A program made the position numbers and the translations under genes. Positions 1 to 8,676 of a stretch of DNA of 64,000 bases are shown in pieces (within the stretch, counting starts at the first letter, position 1; each line of letters starts with the position of its first letter). This DNA comes from Gammaproteobacteria bacterium UBA2675 (GTDB lineage Bacteria; Pseudomonadota; Gammaproteobacteria; Pseudomonadales; Pseudohongiellaceae), in NCBI GenBank assembly GCA_002354805.1, contig DEMH01000014.1, positions 239,945-303,944 on the forward strand. Reading direction: 5' to 3'. The notes beneath the pieces were generated by a model. That model saw only the letters and a program-made list of their open reading frames with translations, had not been told where the DNA came from and searched no databases.

Positions 1-1
1 C

Positions 2-2140
2 GACGGTACAGTGACCGTTGCGTTCATGGACGAGGAACGCGACGAATTGATGTTCTCGGCACGTTTTGCCTGCCCGGTGTGTGGGCACAGCATAAGCGAA
101 CTGGAACCTCGCATGTTCTCGTTCAACAATCCGGCGGGAGCCTGCGGCAGCTGTGATGGTCTGGGTGTCAAACAGTTCTTTGACCCGCAGCGCATCATCA
201 CAGACACCTCTTTATCGCTGGCAGAAGGGGCGATTCGCGGCTGGGACAGGCGCAATTTCTACTATTTCCAGATGCTCACCTCACTGGCGGAACACTATAG
301 GTTTGCAGTAGACACGCCATTCTCTGAGCTGAGTGACTCAAATCAGAGTCTGATCCTGTACGGCAGCAAGGGCAAACAGATCGACTTCAAGTTCGCCAAT
401 GACCGTGGCGACACCATGGTCCGTCGCCACGCCTTTGAAGGCATCCTGCCCAATATGGAGCGGCGCTACCGGGAAACAGAATCACAGACTGTGCGCGACG
501 ATCTGGCGCGTTTTCTCAGCTCCCAGGCCTGCCCGGACTGTGGGGGAACACGACTTTGTTCTGATGCCCGGCATGTCTACATCGAGGGCACTACACTGCC
601 GGAAATCACGCAGATGACCATCGCCCAGGCCAGAGAGTATTTCGGCGCCCTCAAGTTATCCGGGGCACGTGCCACTATTGCCGACAAGATCCTGAAAGAA
701 CTTGAACTGCGACTGCAGTTCCTGATCGATGTGGGACTGAATTACCTGACGCTCAGTCGCAGCGCGGACACTCTGTCTGGTGGCGAAGCCCAGCGTATTC
801 GCCTGGCCAGCCAGATTGGCGCAGGCCTCGTGGGCGTGATGTATATTCTGGATGAACCATCCATCGGACTGCACCAGCGCGACAACGACAGACTGCTCAA
901 CACACTCTTTCATCTGCGTGACATCGGCAATACGGTCATCGTGGTCGAACACGACGAAGACGCCATTCGCAGCGCTGATCATTTGATTGATATCGGACCT
1001 GGCGCCGGGGTTCACGGTGGGGAAATAGTGGCACAAGGCACTATCGACGATATTATTGCCGAGCCCCGATCTTTGACTGGCCAGTACCTTTCCAATAAAC
1101 GCCGTATAGAGATACCTGCCAGTCGGCATGCGCCCAAAAAAGGCAAAATGTTGAGTCTGATCGGCGCCAGCGGCAACAACCTCAAACAGGTCAACCTGGA
1201 GATACCGCTGGGGCTGTTCACCTGTGTAACCGGTGTTTCAGGCTCGGGCAAATCAACACTGATCAACAACACACTTTACCCCGTTGCCGCAACGCAGCTG
1301 AATGGTGCGACCACACTTTCGCCTTCTGAGTTCAAGCAGATTCGTGGCCTGGAACTTCTGGACAAGGTGGTTGATATCGACCAGAGTCCGATTGGTCGAA
1401 CACCCCGATCCAACCCGGCGACCTACACTGGCATTTTTACGCCGGTTCGTGAACTGTTCGCCGGCACACAGGAAGCCCGCTCACGGGGTTACACACCCGG
1501 ACGATTCAGTTTCAACGTCAAAGGTGGGCGCTGTGAAGCCTGCCAGGGCGATGGGGTTGTCAAAGTGGAGATGCACTTTCTGCCCGATGTCTACGTAGCG
1601 TGTGACATCTGTCACGGCAAGCGTTACAACCGCGAGACGCTGGAAGTGAGATACAAGGGCAGGAACATTGCCGAAGTATTGGACATGACCATCGAAGACG
1701 CCCGCGAGTTTTTTGACCCGGTACCGGTCGTTGCCCGCAAACTGCAGACCCTGATGGATGTTGGCCTGTCCTACATCCGGCTGGGCCAGGCAGCAACCAC
1801 GCTGTCAGGCGGCGAAGCGCAGCGCGTCAAACTGGCCCGCGAGTTGTCCAAACGTGATACAGGTCAGACCCTCTACATTCTGGACGAACCCACAACCGGT
1901 CTGCACTTTGAGGATATCCAGCAATTGCTGACAGTACTTCACCGACTGCGCGACCAGGGCAATACCATTGTGGTGATAGAACACAACCTTGATGTGATCA
2001 AGACCGCTGACTGGATTGTTGATCTGGGCCCGGAAGGCGGCAGCGGCGGTGGAGAGATCATCGCCGAAGGCACGCCCGAAGCGGTAGCGGCCTGCGAATA
2101 CTCTCACACCGGACAGTATCTGCGACGCCTGTTGTCCTGA
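2..2140 (+). CDS. uvrA: UvrA, excinuclease ABC subunit A (5' end missing)
   Basis: Damage-recognition ATPase of nucleotide excision repair; it works as a dimer with UvrB in the cytoplasm. The frame is open to the left edge, so about 230 N-terminal residues (first Walker A) lie outside. Visible in order: a zinc module CPVCGH...CGSCDG near the start, the first ABC signature LSGGEAQRIRLA with Walker B ILDEPSIGLHQRDN, the second Walker A GVSGSGKST, a second zinc module CEACQGDG...CDICHG, and the second signature LSGGEAQRVKLA with ILDEPTTGLH. The match to E. coli UvrA is close along the whole visible part. The C-terminus ends normally. No defect seen apart from the window edge. Confidence 0.98.
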   Translation, partial: DGTVTVAFMDEERDELMFSARFACPVCGHSISELEPRMFSFNNPAGACGSCDGLGVKQFFDPQRIITDTSLSLAEGAIRGWDRRNFYYFQMLTSLAEHYRFAVDTPFSELSDSNQSLILYGSKGKQIDFKFANDRGDTMVRRHAFEGILPNMERRYRETESQTVRDDLARFLSSQACPDCGGTRLCSDARHVYIEGTTLPEITQMTIAQAREYFGALKLSGARATIADKILKELELRLQFLIDVGLNYLTLSRSADTLSGGEAQRIRLASQIGAGLVGVMYILDEPSIGLHQRDNDRLLNTLFHLRDIGNTVIVVEHDEDAIRSADHLIDIGPGAGVHGGEIVAQGTIDDIIAEPRSLTGQYLSNKRRIEIPASRHAPKKGKMLSLIGASGNNLKQVNLEIPLGLFTCVTGVSGSGKSTLINNTLYPVAATQLNGATTLSPSEFKQIRGLELLDKVVDIDQSPIGRTPRSNPATYTGIFTPVRELFAGTQEARSRGYTPGRFSFNVKGGRCEACQGDGVVKVEMHFLPDVYVACDICHGKRYNRETLEVRYKGRNIAEVLDMTIEDAREFFDPVPVVARKLQTLMDVGLSYIRLGQAATTLSGGEAQRVKLARELSKRDTGQTLYILDEPTTGLHFEDIQQLLTVLHRLRDQGNTIVVIEHNLDVIKTADWIVDLGPEGGSGGGEIIAEGTPEAVAACEYSHTGQYLRRLLS

Positions 2141-2250
2141 CAGCAGACAGACTGCAGGCCTGACAGGCTGAAATGGCTGTGCTGGCGGCGTGCAGCGGGT
2201 AGAATGACTTTACTTGAAACAACAATCAAAAACCTCGAGGAAGCAAAGTG

Positions 2251-3084
2251 ATGAGAATATTGAATGGTTGCTTGCTGGCCTGTCTGATGGTGTTTTGCTC
2301 GGGCACGCAGGCGCAGGTCAAGATTACCCCGAACGTGGTATACGGACACAAGGACGGCATGGCATTGATTTATGACGTCTTTCAGCCCGAGCAGAACGCC
2401 AACGGAGCGGCCATTGTGTACATGGTCAGTGGTGGCTGGTTTTCGCGCTGGACGGAGCCGCAGAACCGACTGAACTCTTTTGCATCCATGCTGGACGAGG
2501 GCTACACCGTGATTGCAGTGCATCACGGTAGCGCGCCACGCTACAAGGTGCCGGAGGCACGCGCCGATGTGTCCCGCGCCCTGCGCCATATCCGCCTGCA
2601 CGCTGAAGAATATGGCTTTGATCCTGAGCGCATTGGCGTAACAGGCGGCAGTGCTGGCGGGCACCTGTCCCTGATGCTGGGCCTGGATGCCGATGCAGGC
2701 ATGACAGATAGCGACGATCCGATCATGCGGGCCGGCAATGGCGTGGCCGCCGTTGTCGCGTACTTCCCGCCAGTGGACCTGCGGAGCATGACCGGCCCCA
2801 ACGATCGCTTCCCGGCGCTGGATTTTCCCCAGGAACAGGCAGCCGGCATTTCACCGCTACTGCACGCGGACGAAAATGATCCACCCGTATTGCTTATCCA
2901 TGGTGATGCGGACGAACTGGTGAATATCAGCCACAGCGAGAGAATGTATTCAGCCCTGCAGGAAGCTGGAGTCGTCAGCGAGTTTATTACCATCGAAGGC
3001 GGTGCACACGGCTTTCGGGGAGATGATGCGCAGGAAGCCGCAATGGCTCGCCTGGAATGGTTCAATCAGCATCTACTGGATTAA
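2251..3084 (+). CDS. Secreted alpha/beta hydrolase (esterase/lipase-like)
   Basis: Exported serine hydrolase of the BD-FAE/esterase type; substrate unknown. The N-terminus is a signal peptide (MRILNGCLLACLMVFCSG, cleavage probably after TQAQ). An oxyanion-type VSGGW segment, a GGSAGGH nucleophile elbow (Ser near residue 134), HGDADE for the acid and GGAHGF for the histidine form a complete catalytic triad. A GTG directly precedes the chosen ATG; GAGG lies 10 bases upstream. A hairpin terminator follows the stop. The last 12 codons reappear at 4654-4692 as a fossil of a paralog, so this gene was probably once part of a duplicated cassette. Confidence 0.85.
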   Translation: MRILNGCLLACLMVFCSGTQAQVKITPNVVYGHKDGMALIYDVFQPEQNANGAAIVYMVSGGWFSRWTEPQNRLNSFASMLDEGYTVIAVHHGSAPRYKVPEARADVSRALRHIRLHAEEYGFDPERIGVTGGSAGGHLSLMLGLDADAGMTDSDDPIMRAGNGVAAVVAYFPPVDLRSMTGPNDRFPALDFPQEQAAGISPLLHADENDPPVLLIHGDADELVNISHSERMYSALQEAGVVSEFITIEGGAHGFRGDDAQEAAMARLEWFNQHLLD

Positions 3085-3090
3085 TAATTA

Positions 3091-3133
3091 ATCGGCTGGC
3101 TTCCCATTGGGATCCAACGGGAGGCCAGCCGAT
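3091..3133. terminator. Hairpin terminator after the hydrolase
   Basis: ATCGGCTGGC at 3091-3100 pairs perfectly with GCCAGCCGAT at 3124-3133, and the inner CTTCCC/GGGAGG also pairs in part. It begins six bases after the stop codon. AT-rich flanks on both sides would let it serve both strands. Confidence 0.75.
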
Positions 3134-3144
3134 TATTGGCAGCG

Positions 3145-3190
3145 TTACTCAGCCGCCATGGGCGAAGGCTCGCGCACATCGCTCAGTGCG
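3145..3190 (-). pseudogene. Fossil C-terminal tail of a second dehydrogenase-like gene
   Basis: Read on the minus strand this gives ...REPSPMAAE-stop. The bases around the stop match the end of the intact PQQ dehydrogenase at 4745 (...TVAAE-stop) almost base for base over about 20 positions, and both sit just past a hairpin that follows a hydrolase 3' end. Upstream the frame is closed by a TAA after about 17 codons. The likely reading is the last remnant of a deleted dehydrogenase copy. Support is the short match plus conserved position. Confidence 0.45.
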
Positions 3191-3222
3191 TTTGATTATT
3201 TGATTCGTCATTGATTCCGGCA

Positions 3223-3254
3223 TTTTTGCCTCCCGCCTTTGGCAGGAGGCAAAA
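3223..3254. terminator. Bidirectional terminator-like hairpin
   Basis: TTTTGCCTCC (3224-3233) pairs with GGAGGCAAAA (3245-3254) around an 11-base loop; the arms carry T and A tracts suited to termination on either strand. It lies between the fossil tail and the diguanylate cyclase gene. Confidence 0.65.
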
Positions 3255-3335
3255 CCGGGGATTGCCTTCTCCGTTGAACCACTGCATAGTTCCTAACGTA
3301 ATCACGCAGTTGTGGCATGAACCGAGACTCAAAGG

Positions 3336-4454
3336 ATGCAAGAGCTGAATAATAACCAGCCCAACCCGCTGAACAATTCACGTCGCTCAGACCCCATTCG
3401 ACAGATCCGCACCAAACGTATAGGCCAGGGCATCATGGTTATGCTGCTGGCAATCATCACCCTCTCCTTGGTCAACTTCCTGGACAGTCAACCCGTTGTT
3501 GTAACAGCGCTGCTGTTTACTGTCATATTTCTGTTACTTGCCCTGCTGCTTTTACGTAATGGCTATCCGCAGGCGGCTGCCGCATTGACCGTAGTAGTCA
3601 TGTTTGTCTGTGTGGCACAGGCCATGTGGGGAGGTGCAGGTTTGCGTTCATCTGCCTTGATGGGTTACCCGGCAATTTTATTGTTCGCAATGATCATGAT
3701 TGGCAAACGGACGTTTTACATGGCCCTGATCGCCATGCTGGTGTACATGCCAATTCTGCTATACGCCACCCAAAACGGCTGGCGAACCGGCCTGGAAGAC
3801 GCCACTGCCTATCGCTGGCTGGGCGACTACGGAGTTATTCTGATTGCCGCGGCCTTCATTATTCGCGTGCTGGCTTCAGACCTGCTGGCGCTGTTGGCCG
3901 CGCTGCATGTGCAAATGGACGATGTCACTCAGTCAAAACTGCGGGCCGAGCACATGGCCAATCACGACAATCTGACCGGGCTGCCAAACCGACGGATGGC
4001 CGAGCAATACTTTCAGGAGCTCTTGCAGCACGCCCAGCAAGAAGCGGCGGGTGTGGGTCTGGTCTTTGTTGATGTCGACAACTTCAAGACCTTCAACGAT
4101 TCACATGGCCACGACCTGGGCGACGAGCTGCTCCGCCATTTGGGCCAGACCATCAGCTCGCAGCTGCGCAAATCCGACCGGCTGGTCCGCATCGCCGGCG
4201 ACGAATTCCTTATCCTGCTATCCGATATTTCCAAAAGCGCGGATGTCGAGATTATTCTGGAAAAGGTCCGCCGCGCAGTCGCCAATCCCGTCACCATCCG
4301 CAGCGAGACACTGATCCCTGCGCTGTCCATGGGCATAGCGCTGGCGCCGGATCACGGCCATGATTTCAAGGAACTGGTGACCAAGGCCGACCACGCCATG
4401 TATCAGGCCAAGGCCGCCGGCCGGAATCAGTACCAGTTTTTCCGCCCCACCTGA
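3336..4454 (+). CDS. Membrane diguanylate cyclase (GGDEF)
   Basis: Makes cyclic di-GMP from two GTP. The N-terminal half is a block of about six hydrophobic segments (residues ~33-185) with little outside loop, so it probably senses a membrane or small-molecule signal. The C-terminal GGDEF domain starts at HDNLTGLPNRR, carries the metal/substrate segment FVDVDNFKTFNDSHGHDLGD, and has AGDEF as signature. Ala at the first position is a tolerated variant in active cyclases. An RKSD motif five residues before the signature fits the product-inhibition I-site. There is no EAL domain. The ATG touches an AAAGG, an unusually short spacing, but no better in-frame start lies upstream. Confidence 0.9.
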   Translation: MQELNNNQPNPLNNSRRSDPIRQIRTKRIGQGIMVMLLAIITLSLVNFLDSQPVVVTALLFTVIFLLLALLLLRNGYPQAAAALTVVVMFVCVAQAMWGGAGLRSSALMGYPAILLFAMIMIGKRTFYMALIAMLVYMPILLYATQNGWRTGLEDATAYRWLGDYGVILIAAAFIIRVLASDLLALLAALHVQMDDVTQSKLRAEHMANHDNLTGLPNRRMAEQYFQELLQHAQQEAAGVGLVFVDVDNFKTFNDSHGHDLGDELLRHLGQTISSQLRKSDRLVRIAGDEFLILLSDISKSADVEIILEKVRRAVANPVTIRSETLIPALSMGIALAPDHGHDFKELVTKADHAMYQAKAAGRNQYQFFRPT

Positions 4455-4459
4455 TACAT

Positions 4460-4642
4460 ACCTTTAACATTTATGGGCAAGGCAAGCAGACTGCTGCGGG
4501 CCGTGACAACAAGCACATCACGGTCAGGTCCGCCAAAGGTCATATTGGCCGGCGCCAGCGGAAAAATCAGCGTCTCCAGCAGCTCGCCAGCCGGACTGTA
4601 CACTGAGATGTTGTTGCCGCCCATTAGGTTGGTGGCGCCCAC
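4460..4642 (-). pseudogene. Remnant of an SMP-30/gluconolactonase gene (C-terminal part)
   Basis: About 60 codons read like the end of the SMP-30/gluconolactonase beta-propeller: GGNNISVYSPAGELLETL, then PANMTFGGPDRDVLVVTAR and LLALPINVKG. The family is normally about 300 residues, so roughly 80% is gone. The open frame runs on into the end of the diguanylate cyclase gene. Its truncated 5' side abuts the hydrolase fossil at 4654, which runs the other way, so one deletion could have removed the 5' parts of a divergent gene pair. Confidence 0.6.
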
Positions 4643-4653
4643 ATGATTACCGG

Positions 4654-4692
4654 GCTCGCCTGGAGTGGTTCAATCAGCACCTGCTGGAGTGA
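4654..4692 (+). pseudogene. Fossil 3' end of a hydrolase paralog
   Basis: It encodes ARLEWFNQHLLE-stop, against ARLEWFNQHLLD-stop at the end of the intact hydrolase (3046-3084); 34 of 39 bases are identical and the changes are mostly at third positions. A hairpin follows, as after the intact gene. No start or upstream coding sequence remains. Confidence 0.7.
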
Positions 4693-4700
4693 TCAATACT

Positions 4701-4731
4701 CAGCTCCTCCCATTCAGGATGGGAGGAGCTG
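4701..4731. terminator. Hairpin terminator between hydrolase fossil and PQQ dehydrogenase
   Basis: CAGCTCCTCCCAT (4701-4713) pairs perfectly with ATGGGAGGAGCTG (4719-4731) around five bases. It lies 13 bases past the dehydrogenase stop on the minus strand and now mainly serves that gene. Confidence 0.75.
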
Positions 4732-4744
4732 ATCTACGGTAGTG

Positions 4745-6937
4745 TCACTCGGCCGCCACGGTCGCGGCGCGCTGCAACAGAAACGCCCGAATGCCTTCCA
4801 CCTGAGCTTCACCTATGTCAGCCGAGAAATTCGGCATGCCACGGCTTTCCAGCGTGCCTTCCAGCACGATGCCATGGAAAGCTTCACTGCTCAGCAGCAT
4901 CGGGCTGTAACGCAGATCAGGAATCGGGCCAGCGCTCAGGGCCATTGGGCCATGACAGACAGAGCAGTAAGCGCCGTACATGGCTGCGCCCAGCTCTGCA
5001 TTGCCCTCACTGCTGATTCCTTCCAGATTTAACGGCACACGCTGGGTCGTTGCCATTTCCGGCACCTGGCCCTCAGCACCCAGTTTGAACGCCATCAGGC
5101 GACCATTACGCTCTCGCGGATAATTGCCAGACAGCAGCCCCATGGTCAATGGCATCGCACCGCCCTGACCAGCCAGCGCCAGCACATACTGTTCGCCATC
5201 AAGTTCATAAGTGACGGCACCGCCGAGAATGGCATCACCAACGGGATAGGACCACAGGCGTTCACCATTGTCCGTGCGATAGGCATGGAAGAGCCCATCT
5301 GCGGAGCCCTGGAAGACCAGGCCGCCACCAGTCGACAACAGTCCACTGTTACCATAGACGGGATATTCGACGCGCCAGCGCTCCTGTTGTGTAACAGGAT
5401 CCCAGGCCAACAGGGCGGATGCCGGTAGCTGCTGCGCTCGCTGCGCATCTTCAGGGTTTGCGGGTGGCGCATTGACACCACCAACACCGAGGTTCCAGCC
5501 TACTTCCTGCTCTTCGAAGTCACCGGGGTTCGAGTAGACATAGGAAGTGTTCTGGCTCGGAATGAACACCAGACCGGTATCAGGGTCGTAGGACATCGGG
5601 TACCAGTTGTGTCCACCCAGCGGACCGGGAATTACCACGGCAGGGTCGCGCTCGTAGCGCACGATTTCCGCTTCTATCGGACGTCCGGTCACCGGATCCA
5701 GGCCGCTGGCCCAGTTAATCTCAACGTAATTGTTACCGGAGATGAATTCACCAGTGGTGCGGTCGATCACGTAGAAGAAACCGTTTTTGGGTGCCTGCAT
5801 GATGACCTGGCGCATGCGTCCATCAATTTCGATATCCGCGAGGATCATGTGCTGCGTTGCTGTGTAGTCCCAGGATTCAGCAGGGGTAGTCTGGAAATGC
5901 CAGGCGTACTCACCGGTATCAGCATGCAGCGCCACAATCGAAGACAGGAACAGATTGTCCCCCTCCCCATTGGAGCGGATATGGTGATTCCAGGGACTGC
6001 CGTTACCGACGCCGATATACAGCAGGTTCAGCTCCGGATCATAGGCCATGGAATCCCAGACTGTACCGCCGCCCCCGATTCGCCACCATTCGCCTGCCCA
6101 GGTTTCGGCGGCCATTTCCATGGCGTCGCTTTCGAAGCCCTCCTCCGGATTACCGGGCACCGTGTAGAAGCGCCATACCATATCGCCAGTTTCTGCGTCG
6201 TATGCGGATACGTAGCCACGAACACCCAGCTCACCACCCCCATTGCCAATCACAACCTTGCCATCGACGACTCGAGGCGCGCCAGTGATTGTGTAGCGAC
6301 CCTCGGGATCGACGGTCATCGTTGACCAGACTTCGGCACCGGTCTCGCGATCCAGCGCAATCAGGCGGCCATCAAGGGCACCCAGAAATACCATGTCACC
6401 CCAGGCTGCCAGGCCCCGATTGACAACATCACAGCAGGCATCAGCCGCCTTCGCACCAGGTACCTCGGGATCATAACGCCAGATTTCCTCACCGGTGCGC
6501 GCATCAACAGCAAACGCCTTGCTCCAGGCAGAGGTGAAATAAACTACGCCATCAATGATCAGTGGTGTGGCTTCCTGGCCGCGATCCGTGTCCAGTTCAA
6601 AGTCCCAGGCCAGGCCCAGCTGTTCGACATTGCTGCGGTTAATGGTGTCCAGCGGGCTATGACGCTGCTCCGAGTAGGTTCGCCCATGGCTAAGCCAGTC
6701 AGCAGTGTTGCTCCCCGCATTGATGATACGGCTGGCATCTACCGGCCGCAGATCCTCAGGACGATCGGCCGCCATCTGGTCAACGGATGCACTGCCTGTG
6801 GTTTCGTTCAGGGTTTCTACCGGGGGAGTCGTCTCCTCGCTAGAACATGCTGCCAGCAGCATGCCCGACATGATCATGGCCAGCGCCAGTTTATTGCGCA
6901 AAAAAGGTGTCGACGCCGGTGGGTTGGGGGTTTGCAT
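4745..6937 (-). CDS. PQQ-dependent quinohemoprotein dehydrogenase, lipoprotein
   Basis: Oxidises an alcohol or polyol with PQQ and passes electrons to its own heme c; periplasmic side, probably membrane-anchored. The signal peptide ends in MLLAACSS, a good lipobox. The first ~600 residues form the eight-bladed PQQ propeller with repeated W-motif blades, and a vicinal cysteine pair (ADACCDVV, near residue 165) typical of quinoprotein alcohol dehydrogenases. A C-terminal cytochrome c domain carries CSVCH (near residue 660) and a later Met (RGMPNFS) as likely axial ligand. At 730 residues it has the usual type II/III ADH length. No partner cytochrome gene is adjacent. Substrate cannot be deduced. 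Confidence 0.92.
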   Translation of the reverse strand: MQTPNPPASTPFLRNKLALAMIMSGMLLAACSSEETTPPVETLNETTGSASVDQMAADRPEDLRPVDASRIINAGSNTADWLSHGRTYSEQRHSPLDTINRSNVEQLGLAWDFELDTDRGQEATPLIIDGVVYFTSAWSKAFAVDARTGEEIWRYDPEVPGAKAADACCDVVNRGLAAWGDMVFLGALDGRLIALDRETGAEVWSTMTVDPEGRYTITGAPRVVDGKVVIGNGGGELGVRGYVSAYDAETGDMVWRFYTVPGNPEEGFESDAMEMAAETWAGEWWRIGGGGTVWDSMAYDPELNLLYIGVGNGSPWNHHIRSNGEGDNLFLSSIVALHADTGEYAWHFQTTPAESWDYTATQHMILADIEIDGRMRQVIMQAPKNGFFYVIDRTTGEFISGNNYVEINWASGLDPVTGRPIEAEIVRYERDPAVVIPGPLGGHNWYPMSYDPDTGLVFIPSQNTSYVYSNPGDFEEQEVGWNLGVGGVNAPPANPEDAQRAQQLPASALLAWDPVTQQERWRVEYPVYGNSGLLSTGGGLVFQGSADGLFHAYRTDNGERLWSYPVGDAILGGAVTYELDGEQYVLALAGQGGAMPLTMGLLSGNYPRERNGRLMAFKLGAEGQVPEMATTQRVPLNLEGISSEGNAELGAAMYGAYCSVCHGPMALSAGPIPDLRYSPMLLSSEAFHGIVLEGTLESRGMPNFSADIGEAQVEGIRAFLLQRAATVAAE

Positions 6938-7074
6938 ACCTGAAATCTCCGCTGCTTATTTTTGTGCTTTGATTTCGGAGCATAAACAGGGGGGCACGGC
7001 AAGGCAAGAGCAGGCGCTCGATAAATGACTTTTGACGTGCCCCAAACCCGTGGTGAAGGGTCAGCTCGTGATGG

Positions 7075-7803
7075 TCAGCGCGCGACTGCCTGCACATTGA
7101 CCGTCAGCGAAACCTCGGACTCACCCGCCTCAGCTGATGGTGTTGCCATCTCACGAGAGCCGGTGTCCATGGCCCGCATCATCACCGGTGCCGCGTATGA
7201 CATGCCGGTCTCGATGGTTAACGAGGCGATCTCTACCTCTGGACGGCCCAGTGCTGCCGCCGCGCGTTCCGCATTGGTACGGGCCCTGGCGATGGCGGTC
7301 TCCATCAGTGAATCGCGCACCTCATCCGCCCGTTCAGTGCTCAGGCGGTAGGACAACTGACTCATGACAAAACCCATATCCTGCAGCTCACCCGCCAGCG
7401 ACAGCAAGGTCTGAGGGTCTTTGCTCTCCAGTGTGATGCTCTGGGAACCACGCCAGACCGGATCTGCGCGCCCACCCTGAGGCTGGCGATTGATCTGATA
7501 AACACTGTAGTGGCCCGTCGCAGCATCTACTCCAGTCACGGCGCGCGCCACGATCAGCCCCTCACGCATCTGCTCATTGATGGCATTCTGGACAACACTC
7601 GCATCGCGGTCCTCTACTTCCACGCGCAGATCGGCAACAATCTCGTCCTGGACCACGTTGATCCGCTCTGTGACTGACAGATTGATCAGCGTATGGCCTT
7701 CCGGCAGTTGCGGTAATACTGATTGCTGTGCATTCGCTGACAATGCCAGCAGCGTGAGTGCAGCACTCATTACCGTGAATCGTATCCCATTGCGAAAACT
7801 CAT
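7075..7803 (-). CDS. SIMPL domain (DUF541) exported protein
   Basis: Periplasmic protein of the SIMPL/DUF541 family (relatives include YggE and BP26). A signal peptide ending ALSANAQ is followed by a single SIMPL domain with the typical opening LINLSVTERINVVQDEIVADL, the central segment SQSITLESKDPQTLLSL and a C-terminal half rich in ARARTNAERAAAALG. Family members are linked to oxidative or envelope stress but have no firm biochemical function. It stands alone, between a PQQ dehydrogenase on the same strand and the divergent pxp operon. Confidence 0.85.
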   Translation of the reverse strand: MSFRNGIRFTVMSAALTLLALSANAQQSVLPQLPEGHTLINLSVTERINVVQDEIVADLRVEVEDRDASVVQNAINEQMREGLIVARAVTGVDAATGHYSVYQINRQPQGGRADPVWRGSQSITLESKDPQTLLSLAGELQDMGFVMSQLSYRLSTERADEVRDSLMETAIARARTNAERAAAALGRPEVEIASLTIETGMSYAAPVMMRAMDTGSREMATPSAEAGESEVSLTVNVQAVAR

Positions 7804-7959
7804 ATGAATCTCCTTTCATCTGTCGCAGTTTTAGAATGTCGCCTTTGGCAGGCCCTGCCAGGTAAACATGCCCAACAATATTGGCTGTTGACTAACTCTT
7901 CGTCATCCATGAGAGTGAACTTATACTCACGCTTGCAATCAACCAGTTAGAACTCAGCC

Positions 7960-8676
7960 ATGAGCAGTCATCGTGAGCAAAGTACCGATATGAGCATATC
8001 AGAACCTGGAATCAGTTTTGTTACTGAAAGTGCTATTCTCCTGCAGTTCGCTGAACCTTCGCTGAACAGCGTTGATGTCGAGCTGCAGGCCAGAATCTGT
8101 CACCTCGCCAGCACCCTGCAGGCACACCTGCAGATTGGTCCCTTATTGACCGATGCGGTACCGGGGCCAGGCAGTCTTTTGCTGGCCCTGCGAGACGGGC
8201 ATGCGGCGCGCCGTGTGCTGCGCGAAGCTGAGCAGCTGTGGCAACACCTTGAATTCAATGCCAGTGCCGGTCAACGACATGATATTCCGGTGCATTACGG
8301 TGGCGACGATGGCCCTGACCTGCTGGCGGTGGCCGAGATCACCGGCCTGTCCCCACGCGAAGTTATTCACCGCCACTGTTCGTTGGACTATTTTGTCTTG
8401 TGCCTGGGTTTCATGCCGGGTTTCCCATATCTAGGCGGCATGGATCCGGCTCTCGCCACACCTCGCAAGGACAATCCGGCAACCCGCGTATTGCCCGGCG
8501 CCGTTGGCATAGGTGGTGCCACAACCGGCATTTACCCCTCTGCGAGTCCCGGCGGCTGGCATATCATCGGACGCACCTCCATCAAACTCTTCGAGCCCGA
8601 CAAGCAGCTGCCCAGCCTGCTGCAGCCAGGCGACTGGGTTCGATTTGTCGCCGTCAATGAGGAGCTGCCAGCATGA
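7960..8676 (+). CDS. pxpB: 5-oxoprolinase subunit B
   Basis: With PxpC and PxpA it forms the prokaryotic ATP-dependent 5-oxoprolinase that turns the damage product 5-oxoproline into glutamate; it is also called KipI-like. The allophanate-hydrolase subunit 1 fold is recognised from GFMPGFPYLGGMD, AVGIGGATTGIYP and GGWHIIGRT. The true start may be the in-frame ATG at 7990 (MSISEPGISF), because neither ATG has a strong ribosome binding site. The stop overlaps the pxpC start (ATGA), so translation is probably coupled. Confidence 0.93.
   Translation: MSSHREQSTDMSISEPGISFVTESAILLQFAEPSLNSVDVELQARICHLASTLQAHLQIGPLLTDAVPGPGSLLLALRDGHAARRVLREAEQLWQHLEFNASAGQRHDIPVHYGGDDGPDLLAVAEITGLSPREVIHRHCSLDYFVLCLGFMPGFPYLGGMDPALATPRKDNPATRVLPGAVGIGGATTGIYPSASPGGWHIIGRTSIKLFEPDKQLPSLLQPGDWVRFVAVNEELPA

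Noticed and set aside
5609..6325. 238-codon open frame on the plus strand
   Set aside because: It is antisense to the PQQ dehydrogenase, whose domains and heme motif are clear; the frame has no recognisable domain.
6991..7043. GGGGCACG and CGTGCCCC inverted repeat downstream of the SIMPL gene
   Set aside because: Loop of 37 bases, no T tract and no known operator form; probably chance.
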